Below are positions 34,161-49,284 of a DNA stretch of 64,000 bases, in pieces. The number at the start of each line of letters is the position of its first letter. Position 1 is the first letter of the stretch. Source of the stretch: Micromonospora echinospora. Lineage in GTDB: Bacteria; Actinomycetota; Actinomycetes; Mycobacteriales; Micromonosporaceae. Where the stretch lies: NCBI RefSeq assembly GCF_900091495.1, contig NZ_LT607413.1, positions 6,835,001-6,899,000 on the forward strand, in the 5' to 3' direction. Position numbers and translations under genes: made by a program. Under the pieces are notes generated by a model. It had not been told where the DNA came from. It did not search any database and was given only the letters and a program-made list of their open reading frames with translations.

Positions 34161-35288
34161 GTGGATGCCGCCTTCCGCGCGCACTTCCCCGTCCTGCAGA
34201 CCTGCGTCTACCTGAACAGCAACTCCACCGGCGCGGTGCCCCGGGGCGTCCAAGAGGTCCTGGCCGGCTACTGGGAGACCCTGCGCACCTGGCGGGACGA
34301 CGTCTGGGGCGGCTGGCACGAGGGCCTCGACCGGTACGCCGACGGGGTGGCCGCCTTCGTCGGCGCACCCGCCGGCAGCGTGGTCACCGACGCCAACCTG
34401 AGCACCCTGCTGGTCCGGGTGGCTTCCTGCTTCGACTACCGGACGCCCCGGAACCGGGTGGTCACCACCGACCTCGAGTTCCCCACCGTGCCGTTCATCT
34501 GGAACGCGTTCCGCCGGCACGGGGCGCAGCCCGTCGTGGTCGGCACCGGCGGCCCCCGGATCGACCAGGACGCCCTGGAGGAGCAGATCGACGAGCGGAC
34601 GCTGCTGGTGTGCGTACCGCACGCGAGCTTCACCTCCGGGGCCACCGTCGACCTCGCCCGGCTGGTGAAGCACGCGCACTCGGTCGGGGCCCGGGTGGTG
34701 GTCGACGCCTTCCAGACCGTCGGGATCATGCCGCTGGACGTCACCGCGCTCGGTGTCGACTTCCTGCTCGGCGGCGCGCACAAGTGGATGTGCGGAGCGG
34801 GGACGGCCTTCCTCTACGTCCGCCCCGACCTGCTGCCCGACCTCGAACCGGCGGCGACCGGCTGGCAGGCGGGCGACCGGGCGCTGACCTTCCAGCCGTC
34901 GACCGGGTTCGCGGACGGCGCACAGCGGTTCGCGGGTGGCACCCCGTACCCGCTCACCTCGCTCATCTCCCAGGTCGGCCTGGACCTGCTGGCCGGGGTG
35001 GGCATCGAGACGATCCGGGCGCACTCGCTGCGCTGCACGCAGCGCGTCGTCGACCGGGCCGGGGCGGCCGGCATCCCGGTGGTCAGCCCGGTCGGCCCGG
35101 AGCGGGGCGGCGTGGTCTGCCTCGACGTCCCCGACGGGGAGGCGGTCAAGTACCGGCTCGCCGCCCGGAACCTGATCTGTAGTTGGCGTGGCTACCTGCG
35201 GATCGGCCCGCACGTCTACAACACCCTCGACGAGATCGACGAGTTCATGGACGCACTCGAACAGGAATGGCAGGGGAGCCACCGATGA
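34161..35288 (+). CDS. Kynureninase (PLP-dependent, class V aminotransferase fold)
   Basis: 375 aa from GTG, with GGAGGG just upstream in the dioxygenase gene. Kynureninase cleaves kynurenine or 3-hydroxykynurenine to (3-hydroxy)anthranilate and alanine. Lys208 in GGAHKWMCGAG is the PLP lysine, with Asp182 (VVDAFQ) for the pyridine nitrogen. GWQAGD and FAGGTP further on are typical of the family. Its stop overlaps the methyltransferase ATG (ATGA). Some class V desulfurase-like proteins share this fold, but the neighbouring dioxygenase makes kynureninase the best call. Confidence 0.88.
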   Translation: MDAAFRAHFPVLQTCVYLNSNSTGAVPRGVQEVLAGYWETLRTWRDDVWGGWHEGLDRYADGVAAFVGAPAGSVVTDANLSTLLVRVASCFDYRTPRNRVVTTDLEFPTVPFIWNAFRRHGAQPVVVGTGGPRIDQDALEEQIDERTLLVCVPHASFTSGATVDLARLVKHAHSVGARVVVDAFQTVGIMPLDVTALGVDFLLGGAHKWMCGAGTAFLYVRPDLLPDLEPAATGWQAGDRALTFQPSTGFADGAQRFAGGTPYPLTSLISQVGLDLLAGVGIETIRAHSLRCTQRVVDRAGAAGIPVVSPVGPERGGVVCLDVPDGEAVKYRLAARNLICSWRGYLRIGPHVYNTLDEIDEFMDALEQEWQGSHR

Positions 35289-36313
35289 GCACACCGTCGT
35301 TGTCACCGCGCGCGCTGATGAGTCTGCTGTTCAACGCCAGCAAGGCGATGGACGTGCTGGAGACCGCGCTCACCATGGGGCTGCTCGACGCCCTGGAGCC
35401 CGGCCCGGTGGGCCTGGGTGACCTGGCGACCCGGTTCGACGTACGGCCGCTGCGGCTCTACAAGTTCCTCGACTGCCTGGAAAGCGTCGGCGTCGTCGAA
35501 CGGGAGGAGAAGAGCGACGACATCACCGAGGCCAGCTACCGGGCGGTGCCCGGGTTGCGGGACGCCGTGCGGGCCGTGGTCGGGCCGGGCTCGCTCGAAC
35601 GTGACCGGGACCAGTACCCGTGGCGGCGGTTGCACGGCCGGCTGGCCGAGAGCCTGCGCGGCGAGGTCAGCATGACCGACGACGACTTCGCCTGGCCGCC
35701 GAAGACCGACGAGCAGACGGCGTCGTTCGAGCAGAGCATGTCGGTCGGGCTCGGCCCGGTGCTCGAGGTCTTCGGCCGGCACGCCGACCGGCTGTGGTCG
35801 GGGCGTCGCCGCTTCCTCGACGTCGGCGGCGGCGACGGCACCCTCGCCGCCCGGGTGCTCCGGGACGCCCCGGAGCTGCGGGTCGACGTCTACAACCTGC
35901 CGGCGGTCGGGCCGCTGGTCGAGCAGACCCGGACCGGGTGCGTCGCCCCGGACCGGCTCGGCTTCGTCGGCGGAGACTTCTTCGCCGAGCCGCTGCCCAC
36001 CGGGTACGACACGATCTCCTTCGTCCGAGTGCTGCACGACTGGCCCAACGACGTCGCCCGGATGCTGGTGGAGAAGGCGTACGCGGCGCTGCCGCCCGGC
36101 GGGATGCTGCTGATCTGCGAGGAGTTCCGCACGCCGGACCGGCTGGCCATGCAGTTCTTCTGGTCGTACTTCCTGATCGGGGTGGACAGCTGTGTCAGCC
36201 GACTGCGGGAGGTGGAGTTCTACACCAGCCTGCTGACCGAGACCGGCTTCGAGAAGATCGAGGTGCTCCCCGGCGGCTGGGAGCTGGTCGTCGCCCACAA
36301 GCCGGAACGCTGA
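35285..36313 (+). CDS. SAM-dependent methyltransferase (O-methyltransferase fold; possible 3-hydroxykynurenine C-methyltransferase)
   Basis: 342 aa, ATG inside the kynureninase stop. An N-terminal winged-helix dimerisation region (about 15-100) precedes a class I SAM domain with LDVGGGDGTLAARVL (about 177-191), then VRVLHDWPND and the MLLICEEF strand. This layout is shared by small-molecule O-methyltransferases and by the C-methyltransferases that methylate 3-hydroxykynurenine in actinomycin/sibiromycin-type pathways. The operon with dioxygenase and kynureninase favours methylation of a kynurenine or anthranilate intermediate. O- versus C-methylation cannot be read from sequence. No 3-hydroxylase is visible in the window. 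Confidence 0.85.
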   Translation: MSTPSLSPRALMSLLFNASKAMDVLETALTMGLLDALEPGPVGLGDLATRFDVRPLRLYKFLDCLESVGVVEREEKSDDITEASYRAVPGLRDAVRAVVGPGSLERDRDQYPWRRLHGRLAESLRGEVSMTDDDFAWPPKTDEQTASFEQSMSVGLGPVLEVFGRHADRLWSGRRRFLDVGGGDGTLAARVLRDAPELRVDVYNLPAVGPLVEQTRTGCVAPDRLGFVGGDFFAEPLPTGYDTISFVRVLHDWPNDVARMLVEKAYAALPPGGMLLICEEFRTPDRLAMQFFWSYFLIGVDSCVSRLREVEFYTSLLTETGFEKIEVLPGGWELVVAHKPER

Positions 36314-36330
36314 CACCCCACCGGCATGGA

Positions 36331-36373
36331 TCGTGGTGGGAAGTGGCCCCCTGAGGGCCCTCTCCCACCACGA
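36331..36373. terminator. Hairpin terminator between convergent methyltransferase and hydrolase genes
   Basis: Perfect 11 bp arms (TCGTGGTGGGA and TCCCACCACGA) enclose an inner GGCCC/GGGCC stem. There is no strong T-run. It lies 17 nt after the methyltransferase stop and 14 nt from the convergent hydrolase stop, so it probably works both ways. Confidence 0.88.
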
Positions 36374-36387
36374 CCGCCGCGTGTTCG

Positions 36388-37119
36388 TCAGATGAGGTGC
36401 CGGGCGAAGAACCGTAGCGTGCTGTCCAGTTCGAACGCCGGGATCTCCCCGTGCCCGCCGGGGTTGGCGTGCAGGGTCTTCTCGGCTGACCCCAGGGCGT
36501 CGAACAGCGCCAGGCCCTGGGCCCGTGGCACCCGCTCGTCGTCCCACTGCATCAGGAACTCCACCGGGACGGTGATCCGCCCGGCGGCCTCCGCCGATGC
36601 CAGCGCCCCGCCCAGGCCCAGCACCGCGGCACGGACCCGGGGTTCGGCAGCGACGAACGGCACGCCGAGTCCACACCCCAACGACACCCCCCAGTAGCCC
36701 ACCGGACCGACCCCGACGTGTTCGAGCTGCTGGACCGCGTCCAGGACCGCCCGCCATTCCGGAACGGTCTGACGGGCTACGAGTGCCTGGAAACCGGCGA
36801 TCAGCGGAGCCAGCTCCTCCCCGGCCTCCACGCGGGCCTGGTTCTCGGTCGCGATCCGGTGGTACTCCTCGTCCGTCGGCCGGTCGCCATGGCCCGGCAC
36901 GTCCACCGCCACCACCGCGAACCCGCGCTCCACGACGAAGCGGTGCGCCCGGAAGACGATGCCGGGGGCCTTCTTGTGCTGGCCACCGCCGTGTCCCATC
37001 AGGATCAGCGGACGAGTGCCGACGGCGCCTTCCGGCGTCCAGAGCACACCGGGAATCTCACCGAGGGTGAAGAGCTGTTCGGAGACGCCGTCGCACGACG
37101 TTTGAGAGTTGAAGCGCAC
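36388..37119 (-). CDS. Alpha/beta hydrolase (dienelactone-hydrolase-like); candidate formylkynurenine formamidase
   Basis: 243 aa from GTG. The oxyanion region is MGHGGGQHK, the nucleophile Ser146 lies in GVSLG, Asp193/194 in QWDDERV is the likely acid and His223 in GGHGEIP completes the triad. It is a cytosolic serine hydrolase with no signal peptide. The tryptophan route needs a formamidase between dioxygenase and kynureninase, and this is the nearest hydrolase, but it is convergent with that operon and has its own promoter. A housekeeping esterase is equally possible. Confidence 0.8.
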   Translation of the reverse strand: MRFNSQTSCDGVSEQLFTLGEIPGVLWTPEGAVGTRPLILMGHGGGQHKKAPGIVFRAHRFVVERGFAVVAVDVPGHGDRPTDEEYHRIATENQARVEAGEELAPLIAGFQALVARQTVPEWRAVLDAVQQLEHVGVGPVGYWGVSLGCGLGVPFVAAEPRVRAAVLGLGGALASAEAAGRITVPVEFLMQWDDERVPRAQGLALFDALGSAEKTLHANPGGHGEIPAFELDSTLRFFARHLI

Positions 37120-37350
37120 AGCGTTGCAAGCCTTTCGGGATGCTTTGTGCGGGCACTCCCTAGGCCACGCGAGGGAGGGAGCCCCGACCTGTCACACCGT
37201 TGATCGGTCTCACCTCCTCAGTTCGCAGCGACGCACAGCGAGGCCGAACGTATCACGGGGCCACCCGCATCTACACGAGACCACCATCGGCCTCGCCATC
37301 GTCAACGGGTGACCGTGGGCCGACTCCCGACTGGAGCACTACTGGACGAC

Positions 37351-37373
37351 GCATAATACCGGCAGTATTATGC
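37351..37373. promoter_or_regulatory. Perfect inverted repeat over the PadR start, probable operator
   Basis: GCATAATAC and GTATTATGC, 9 bp arms with a 5 bp spacer, strikingly A/T-rich for this genome. The right arm contains the first ATG of the padR-like gene, so repressor binding would block its own transcription. No Shine-Dalgarno is evident, which fits a leaderless transcript. Confidence 0.85.
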
Positions 37374-37774
37374 GTCGCATGATAGGGGCAACGCGTGGGT
37401 CGGACGATTCGGCCGAGCGGCAGGCCCAGCTCCTGCGCGGCTGCCTGGACATGTGCCTGCTCGCGCTGCTTGCCGCCGAGCCAGCGCACGGCTATGAACT
37501 CGTCCACCGACTCGACGCCGCCGGATTCGGAACGGTGAGCTACGGCACCGTCTATCCGCTGATCACCCGGCTGCACCGCCTGGGGCTCGTTGTCAACGTG
37601 CTCCAGCCCAGCCCCAGCGGCCCGCCCCGCAAGGTCTATCGACTGACCGACACGGGCCATGACCGTCTGCGCGCCTGGCGTGAGCAGTGGGCCCAGTTCG
37701 CGAGCGTCGTGAACCACACCGTCCGTCCACCGATTCCAGGAGACGACCATGAGCACGTCGACGCGGGCCGTTGA
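37370..37774 (+). CDS. PadR-family transcriptional repressor
   Basis: 134 aa; the ATG at 37379 is an alternative start in the same frame. The winged helix-turn-helix is clear: LLALLAAEPAHGYELVHRL, then SYGTVYPLITRLHRLGLV and RKVYRLTDTG, the PadR signature. The short helical C-terminus is of the dimerising type. The gene overlaps the downstream membrane protein by 26 nt, a common PadR/membrane-protein pairing in actinobacteria. A perfect palindrome over its start points to autorepression. Confidence 0.92.
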   Translation: MRRMIGATRGSDDSAERQAQLLRGCLDMCLLALLAAEPAHGYELVHRLDAAGFGTVSYGTVYPLITRLHRLGLVVNVLQPSPSGPPRKVYRLTDTGHDRLRAWREQWAQFASVVNHTVRPPIPGDDHEHVDAGR

Positions 37775-38408
37775 CAACACCCTCGCCGCCGCAGACCGAC
37801 AGTGGCGCGCTCTCGGCATTCACCGTCGCGACCGGGCGACCCTCACTGCCGATCTGCGCTCCGAGCTCGAGGCAGCAGCCGCCGACGGGCTCGATCCCAC
37901 AGAGCTTCTCGGCACCGACCCTGCCGAGTTCGCCCTGAGGATCGCCGAGGAAGCCGGCATGGAGCGGACCCCGCCGCGGTACGGCCAGGTGGTTGGTGTG
38001 GCGAGCGCGGGCGCGGTGCTCGCCCTCGTCGTGGGATACGTCGTGGCCATCGGCCTGCACCATGCGTTCGTGGCGGCATTCGACCTGCCGCGAGAGGTGC
38101 GCGTGCCGGTGTGGCTTGCCGCCGGTGTCTTCTACGGCGGCGTCGCGGCGGTTGTCGTCGGCGGCGCCGTCCTCGCCGTACGCGTCGCCCTACGCGACGC
38201 GCCCCGCATCCGACACACCGCGGCGCGGATGGCAATGCTGCTGCCGTTCGCTGTCGCAGCCGGGATCGCCGCTGCGGCCGCATTCGGCCGGTCGCTCGGC
38301 TTCCCGCTCACCCCACTGGCGATCGGGACCGAGGCAGCGATCGTCCTGGCCGCTTTCCTCGCCGCGACGGCGCTGGCCCGCCGCTGGTCCGTGACGGCGG
38401 CAGGGTAG
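37749..38408 (+). CDS. Membrane protein paired with PadR (HAAS/DUF1700-like)
   Basis: 219 aa from ATG with AGGAG upstream. A soluble helical N-terminus (about 1-75) is followed by four likely membrane helices (about 81-105, 121-147, 160-180, 188-210). This architecture, with translational coupling to a PadR gene, is widespread; the helical N-terminal domain resembles those of PadR-linked membrane proteins. The molecular function is not known, and a membrane-stress sensing role is only a guess. Confidence 0.78.
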   Translation: MSTSTRAVDNTLAAADRQWRALGIHRRDRATLTADLRSELEAAAADGLDPTELLGTDPAEFALRIAEEAGMERTPPRYGQVVGVASAGAVLALVVGYVVAIGLHHAFVAAFDLPREVRVPVWLAAGVFYGGVAAVVVGGAVLAVRVALRDAPRIRHTAARMAMLLPFAVAAGIAAAAAFGRSLGFPLTPLAIGTEAAIVLAAFLAATALARRWSVTAAG

Positions 38409-38458
38409 CCACGCCCGATGAGTCCAGCCAGCTGAATCAGGGTCAGGGCGCGGCCTGG

Positions 38459-38692
38459 TCACCAGCCGTAGGGGCGGGATCGACCCCAGACGACGAGGGC
38501 AGCGAGCAGGAACAGGACGGCGTTGAACGCGACCGCGGAGGGCTCCCTGCGGCAGATGTGGATGGCGGCGGCCAGGACCATGACGACCGCCAGGCAGGCC
38601 GCCGCGACCGGAGTGAGCACCGCAGCGGTGCCGGCGAACCGCGCCAGGGTCGCGCCGCCCCTCCCGTCGCCCGGCTGATCAGCGAAGAACAC
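38459..38692 (-). pseudogene. C-terminal remnant of a DoxX-like membrane protein
   Basis: The 77-codon frame codes two hydrophobic helices ending LLAALVVWGRSRPYGW, like the second half of DoxX-family proteins (usually about 120-140 aa). The first two helices are absent. The first 20 or so residues look unrelated, and the only start is a GTG with no good ribosome site. Probably a truncated, non-functional copy. Confidence 0.5.
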
Positions 38693-38726
38693 CGCCGAGG
38701 AGGCCTACCAGGGCTGACGACCGAGG

Positions 38727-39269
38727 TCAGTGGCGCGGCTCCCGCTTCGGGAAGACCGTGTAGTACAGCGGCCAGAAGACCAGCCAGACCACGACGACCA
38801 GGCTGAGCCGGCCGATCCAGGCCTCCAGTTCCCGCGTCCGGTCGGGCTCGCCGACCAGGACGATCCCGCCGACCAGCAGGGCGCAGGCGACGGCCCAGCC
38901 GAGCAGGGCCTTGCCCCACTCGCGCCACTCGTGCCGGGTCCGGGCCCAGCCGTAGCGGGGCGGTTTGACCGGCGGCGGGCCACCGGCAAAGCGGTGCGCG
39001 AAGCGCTGGTCGGCCCAGCGCACCACGCTGTGGCCGAAGGCCACCGAGAAGCCGAGGTACGCGGCGGCGAGGCCGTGCGCGAGCGTGGCGGTTCCCCCGG
39101 AGCGTAGGTCGATCATGGTGGCGACCAGGAGCACGACGTCGACCAGGGGTACCGCCAGCAGCAGGGCGGCACCCAGTCGAGGGCGCCGCAGCGGGTAACG
39201 GGCGATCAGCCCGGCCGCCAGCACCACCCAGAAGGCCACCTCACACGCGATGATCAGTCCGACGAGCAT
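38727..39269 (-). CDS. Integral membrane protein of unknown function, divergent from TetR
   Basis: 180 aa from ATG 39269 with GGGTGGGAG upstream; the longer frame would run into the TetR gene. Helices are predicted at about 3-23, 33-53, 63-83, 113-133 and 145-165, with a basic, Trp-rich loop between helices 3 and 4. No catalytic motif is recognised. It is divergent from the TetR regulator with a 71 bp gap, so it is the most likely target of that regulator. Confidence 0.78.
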   Translation of the reverse strand: MLVGLIIACEVAFWVVLAAGLIARYPLRRPRLGAALLLAVPLVDVVLLVATMIDLRSGGTATLAHGLAAAYLGFSVAFGHSVVRWADQRFAHRFAGGPPPVKPPRYGWARTRHEWREWGKALLGWAVACALLVGGIVLVGEPDRTRELEAWIGRLSLVVVVWLVFWPLYYTVFPKREPRH

Positions 39270-39340
39270 CTCCCACCCCGTTTTTAGTACGCTGTGCGAT
39301 AACCGTAGCAGCGGGTCGCACACACCGACCGGAGGGGCCA

Positions 39341-39940
39341 TTGCCCAAGATCGTCGACCACGAGGCCCGGCGCGCCGAGCTGGCCGAGGCGATGTGGCGC
39401 GTCGTCTACCGGGACGGGGCCGCCGCGGCGACCGTCCGCAGCATCGCGACCGAGGCGGGCTGGTCACCCGGCGCGCTGCGGCACTACTTCACCACCCAGA
39501 CCGAGCTGCTCGCCTTCGCCATGGAACACGTCGTCGCCAAGGCCACCCGGCGCTTCTACGCCGGGGACTGGACCGGGCCGGTCCGCGAGGTCGTCCAACG
39601 GATGCTGGAGGAGGTCCTGCCGCTGGACCAGCAGCGCGTCCGGGAGATGGAGGTGTGGCTGCTGCTCGCCGCCCGGAGCCCGACCGACCCGGTGGCGCGG
39701 GCCCGTATCGCCGAGGCCGACGACGGCGTACGGCGGGCCACCGAACTCGCCGTCGTCACGCTCGCCGACGCCGGCCTGGTGGCCGCCGACCGGGACGTGC
39801 CGAGCGAGACGGCCCGGCTGCACGCCCTGGTCGACGGGCTCGCCCTGCACGCCCTGCTGCACCCCGACGTGATGCCGCCCGACCGGGTCCGGGCCACCCT
39901 CGCCCACCACCTCGACGACCTGCTCCGTCCGGCTGGTTGA
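39341..39940 (+). CDS. TetR-family transcriptional regulator
   Basis: 199 aa from TTG with GGAGGGG 5 nt upstream. The N-terminal helix-turn-helix (about 10-55) contains TVRSIATEAGWSPGALRHYF, the TetR recognition helix pattern. The C-terminal ligand domain resembles BetI/AcrR-type regulators. The 71 bp gap to the divergent membrane gene contains an A/T-rich block (about 39281-39304) likely to hold operator and promoters. The ligand is unknown. Confidence 0.9.
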   Translation: MPKIVDHEARRAELAEAMWRVVYRDGAAAATVRSIATEAGWSPGALRHYFTTQTELLAFAMEHVVAKATRRFYAGDWTGPVREVVQRMLEEVLPLDQQRVREMEVWLLLAARSPTDPVARARIAEADDGVRRATELAVVTLADAGLVAADRDVPSETARLHALVDGLALHALLHPDVMPPDRVRATLAHHLDDLLRPAG

Positions 39941-40063
39941 CGACGACCGGCGCGCCCGGCAGCAGTCCGCCGGGTGCACCGCGTCCAAGGGCAGCGCCGC
40001 TCCTTCTCCCGCAGCCGGTCTCTTCTCGCCAGCCGGTCGGGCGGGCGGGCGGGCGGGGGAACC

Positions 40064-40621
40064 TCAGCCCTGTTCACCGACCAGGGTCACCGCACCGCCG
40101 TCGTGCTCCACGCAGAGCGGCCACCCCGGATACCGCGCACCGATCGAAGCGGCGTCACGCACGGGGTCCTCGGTGCCCACCAGGACACACTGGCCGGGCC
40201 TGCTGCCGACGAGGTTCAGCTCGACGCCGCGCTCCCGCCAGTAGTCGATGTCGGCGACCACCTCGGCCGCCCAGGCGGCGAGTTCCCGTTCCGGATACAC
40301 GGCGTCGACGTACCGGACGGCGGCCGACGGTGGCAGCAGTCGGCGTACCGCGTCGTCGAACGCGGCCGAGGGGACGCGGTGCACGACCACCGTGCCGAGG
40401 ATGGGATCGATTGCCACCCCGGCATACACCTCGGGGTGATGCTGCTGACCCTCGTGCTCCACGGCCGCCGCCCAGCCGAGGAGCTTGTCCTGGGTCGGCC
40501 AATCGATGATCACCGGTTCGGGCTGCCCAGCGGCGGGCTGCGCGGTGGCGGGCTGCGCGCCTGCCGTGAGCGCTATGACGGCTGGCACCGCGAGGGTCAG
40601 CAGCAGGGTGCGCACCTTCAT
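40064..40621 (-). CDS. Secreted protein of unknown function
   Basis: 185 aa. A clear Sec signal peptide (MKVRTLLLTLAVPAVIALTA, cleavage near AQPATA) precedes a mature domain with two cysteines (CVLVG and LCVEH) that could form one disulfide. No enzyme motif is recognised. It stands alone, convergent with the TetR gene and divergent from SulP with about 220 bp between. A G-rich run (about 40038-40060) follows its 3' end. Confidence 0.75.
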   Translation of the reverse strand: MKVRTLLLTLAVPAVIALTAGAQPATAQPAAGQPEPVIIDWPTQDKLLGWAAAVEHEGQQHHPEVYAGVAIDPILGTVVVHRVPSAAFDDAVRRLLPPSAAVRYVDAVYPERELAAWAAEVVADIDYWRERGVELNLVGSRPGQCVLVGTEDPVRDAASIGARYPGWPLCVEHDGGAVTLVGEQG

Positions 40622-40841
40622 CGTCGGCCTCCCGTTTGGTCAGGCGCATGCCACCTACTTCGACAGTGTGCAGCCGCACTCGCACCATCCGAGCCAAAAC
40701 CGCAATCTGCTTCACAACTGTCCGCAAGATCGTCAGTGGGCACCGCCGCGCCGCGTGGCGATGATCACGATCGGCGAACTCTCCCCTGACGTGAGAGTAG
40801 GGTCGGCCGGGCTTCCTCACGTACCGACCGGAAATGGCCGC

Positions 40842-42344
40842 ATGTCCTCTCTCCTGTCCGCGGCCCGCCGGTCGCGCCTGTCCCGCCCCTCCTGGCTGTC
40901 GTCGCCGAAGGTGTTCCGCACCGAGGTCCTCGCCGGCCTGGTCGTCGCCCTGGCGTTGATCCCGGAGGCGATCTCGTTCTCGATCCTGGCCGGGGTGGAC
41001 CCCCGGGTGGGGCTCTTCGCCTCGTTCACCATGGCGGTGACCATCGCCATCTGTGGTGGCCGACCGGCGATGATCTCGGCCGCGACCGGCGCGATCGCCC
41101 TGGTGGTGGCGCCGCTGGCCAAGGAGCACGGCCTCGACCACCTGGTCGCGGCCGTGATCCTCGGCGGGCTGTTCCAGATCGTCCTGGCCGCGCTCGGGGT
41201 GGCGAAGCTGATGCGGTTCGTCCCCCGCAGCGTGATGGTCGGCTTCGTCAACGCCCTGGCCATCCTGATCTTCGCCGCGCAGATCCCGCACCTACTCGGG
41301 GTCCCGTGGCTGGTCTACCCGCTCGTCGCCGCCGCCCTGGCGGTCATGGTCGGGTTGCCCCGGTTGACCCGCGCGGTGCCCGCTCCCCTGGTCGCCATCG
41401 TGCTGTTGACCGTGGCCACGGTGGCCGTCGGGCTGACCGTGCCGACAGTCGGGGACGAGGGCGCGCTGCCGGACAGTCTGCCCACCCTCGGCCTGCCGCA
41501 GATCCCCTGGACCCTGGACACCCTCGTACTGATCGCTCCCTACGCCCTGGGAATCGCGCTGGTCGGCCTGATGGAGTCGCTGATGACCGCCAAACTGGTC
41601 GACGACATCACCGACACGCCGTCGGACAAGACCCGGGAGTCCTGGGGCCAGGGCGTGGCGAACGTCGTCACCGGGTTCTTCGGCGGCATGGGCGGCTGCG
41701 CGATGATCGGCCAGACGATGATCAACGTGAAGGCGTCCGGCGCACGCACCCGACTCTCCACCTTCCTGGCCGGTGTCTTCCTGCTGGTCCTGGTGGTCGC
41801 GCTCGGCGACGTCGTGGCGCTCATCCCGATGGCCGCCCTGGTCGCCGTGATGGTCGTCGTCGCGGTGTCCACGTTCGACTGGCACTCGGTCGCTCCGGCC
41901 ACCCTCCGGCGGATGCCGTACGGCGAGACGACCGTCATGGTCGCCACCGTCGTCACCACCCTGGTCACCCACAACCTGGCCATCGGCGTGCTGGTCGGCG
42001 TACTCACCGCCATGGTCGTCTTCGCCCGCCGGGTGGCACACCTCGTGCAGGTCACCAGCGTTCTCGATCCCGAAGGCGGTACCCGCATCTACTCGGTGCA
42101 CGGTGAACTCTTCTTCGCCTCCAGCAACGACCTGGTCCAGCAGTTCGACTACACCGGCGACCCAGAGCACGTCATCGTCGACATGACCCACGCCCACGTC
42201 TGGGACGCTTCCTCGGTGGCCGCCCTCGACGCCGTCACCACCCGGTACGCCGCCCGGGGCAAGACCGTCGAGATCATCGGGCTGAATCCGTCCAGCGCAC
42301 GCATCCACGACGCCCTCGCCGGTCAACTGGGCGTCGGCCACTGA
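40842..42344 (+). CDS. SulP-family anion permease with STAS domain
   Basis: 500 aa from ATG 40842. SulP transporters move sulfate or bicarbonate across the membrane. FRTEVLAGLVVALALIPEAISFS is split around the conserved first-helix region, followed by GRPAMISAATGAIALVV and GFVNALAILIF. About 10-12 helices extend to about residue 395, then a C-terminal STAS domain includes VDMTHAHVWDASSVAALD. The stop overlaps the ATG of a MerR regulator, which suggests joint control. The substrate is not determinable from sequence. Confidence 0.93.
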   Translation: MSSLLSAARRSRLSRPSWLSSPKVFRTEVLAGLVVALALIPEAISFSILAGVDPRVGLFASFTMAVTIAICGGRPAMISAATGAIALVVAPLAKEHGLDHLVAAVILGGLFQIVLAALGVAKLMRFVPRSVMVGFVNALAILIFAAQIPHLLGVPWLVYPLVAAALAVMVGLPRLTRAVPAPLVAIVLLTVATVAVGLTVPTVGDEGALPDSLPTLGLPQIPWTLDTLVLIAPYALGIALVGLMESLMTAKLVDDITDTPSDKTRESWGQGVANVVTGFFGGMGGCAMIGQTMINVKASGARTRLSTFLAGVFLLVLVVALGDVVALIPMAALVAVMVVVAVSTFDWHSVAPATLRRMPYGETTVMVATVVTTLVTHNLAIGVLVGVLTAMVVFARRVAHLVQVTSVLDPEGGTRIYSVHGELFFASSNDLVQQFDYTGDPEHVIVDMTHAHVWDASSVAALDAVTTRYAARGKTVEIIGLNPSSARIHDALAGQLGVGH

Positions 42345-42802
42345 TGGCGCGTCCCGACCGGGCGTCCGGGCCGGGGGCACACACCGGGCCGGACGCCCCG
42401 GTACCCGGCCCGGACCGGCTGATGCAGATCGGTGAGGCCGCCGAGCGGGTCGGCCTGAGTATCCGCACCATCCGGCACTACGAGGACGTCGGCCTAATCG
42501 TCCCCTCGGCCCGCAGCGAGGGCGGCTTCCGCCTCTACACCGAGGCCGACCTCGACCGGCTCGCCGTGGTGCGACGGATGAAGCCGCTCGGGTTCACCCT
42601 CGACGAGATGCGCGACCTGCTCGTCCTGCTCGACGATCTGGACACCGTCGCAGACGGGGAGCATCGGGCCGCCCTGGTGGACCGGCTCGCCATGTTCCAC
42701 GAGGCGGCCGACGCCCGCGTCACCGCGCTCCGCGACGAACTCGCCGTCGCCGAGGGTTTCGCCGCCACGTTACGGGCGAGGCTCGACCGGCACGGCGGTT
42801 GA
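42344..42802 (+). CDS. MerR-family transcriptional regulator
   Basis: 152 aa, ATG overlapping the SulP stop. After a Pro/Gly-rich leader of about 25 residues comes the MerR winged helix (MQIGEAAERVGLSIRTIRHY, then GLIVPSARSEGGFRLYTEAD), and a C-terminal helix for dimerisation. No metal-binding cysteines are seen, so it is not a classical metal sensor. Coupling to SulP suggests it controls that transporter. Confidence 0.92.
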   Translation: MARPDRASGPGAHTGPDAPVPGPDRLMQIGEAAERVGLSIRTIRHYEDVGLIVPSARSEGGFRLYTEADLDRLAVVRRMKPLGFTLDEMRDLLVLLDDLDTVADGEHRAALVDRLAMFHEAADARVTALRDELAVAEGFAATLRARLDRHGG

Positions 42803-42945
42803 ACACTCCCGCCCGAACCGTGACGTGATCGCCCGGCGGTTCGGCGGGAAGGATCCGGGAAGCTCCCGGTGAGTGCCCACCTCGATCCTTACTCCGACGG
42901 CGCAGGGAAGCTGGCCATTCACGGAGAGTACGAGGTGTTGCCGGG

Positions 42946-49203
<6,258 letters not shown>

Positions 49204-49284
49204 CCTGTCACCCGCCGGACCTGCCGTCATCGACCGTGGCGGCAGCCCCTCCGATCCACCTACTCACACGGAGCGAGGCCCTAC

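Noticed and set aside
40038..40060. Run of GGGC units as a G-quadruplex
   Set aside because: Such runs are common by chance in DNA this GC-rich, and it lies between two convergent 3' ends with no evident role.
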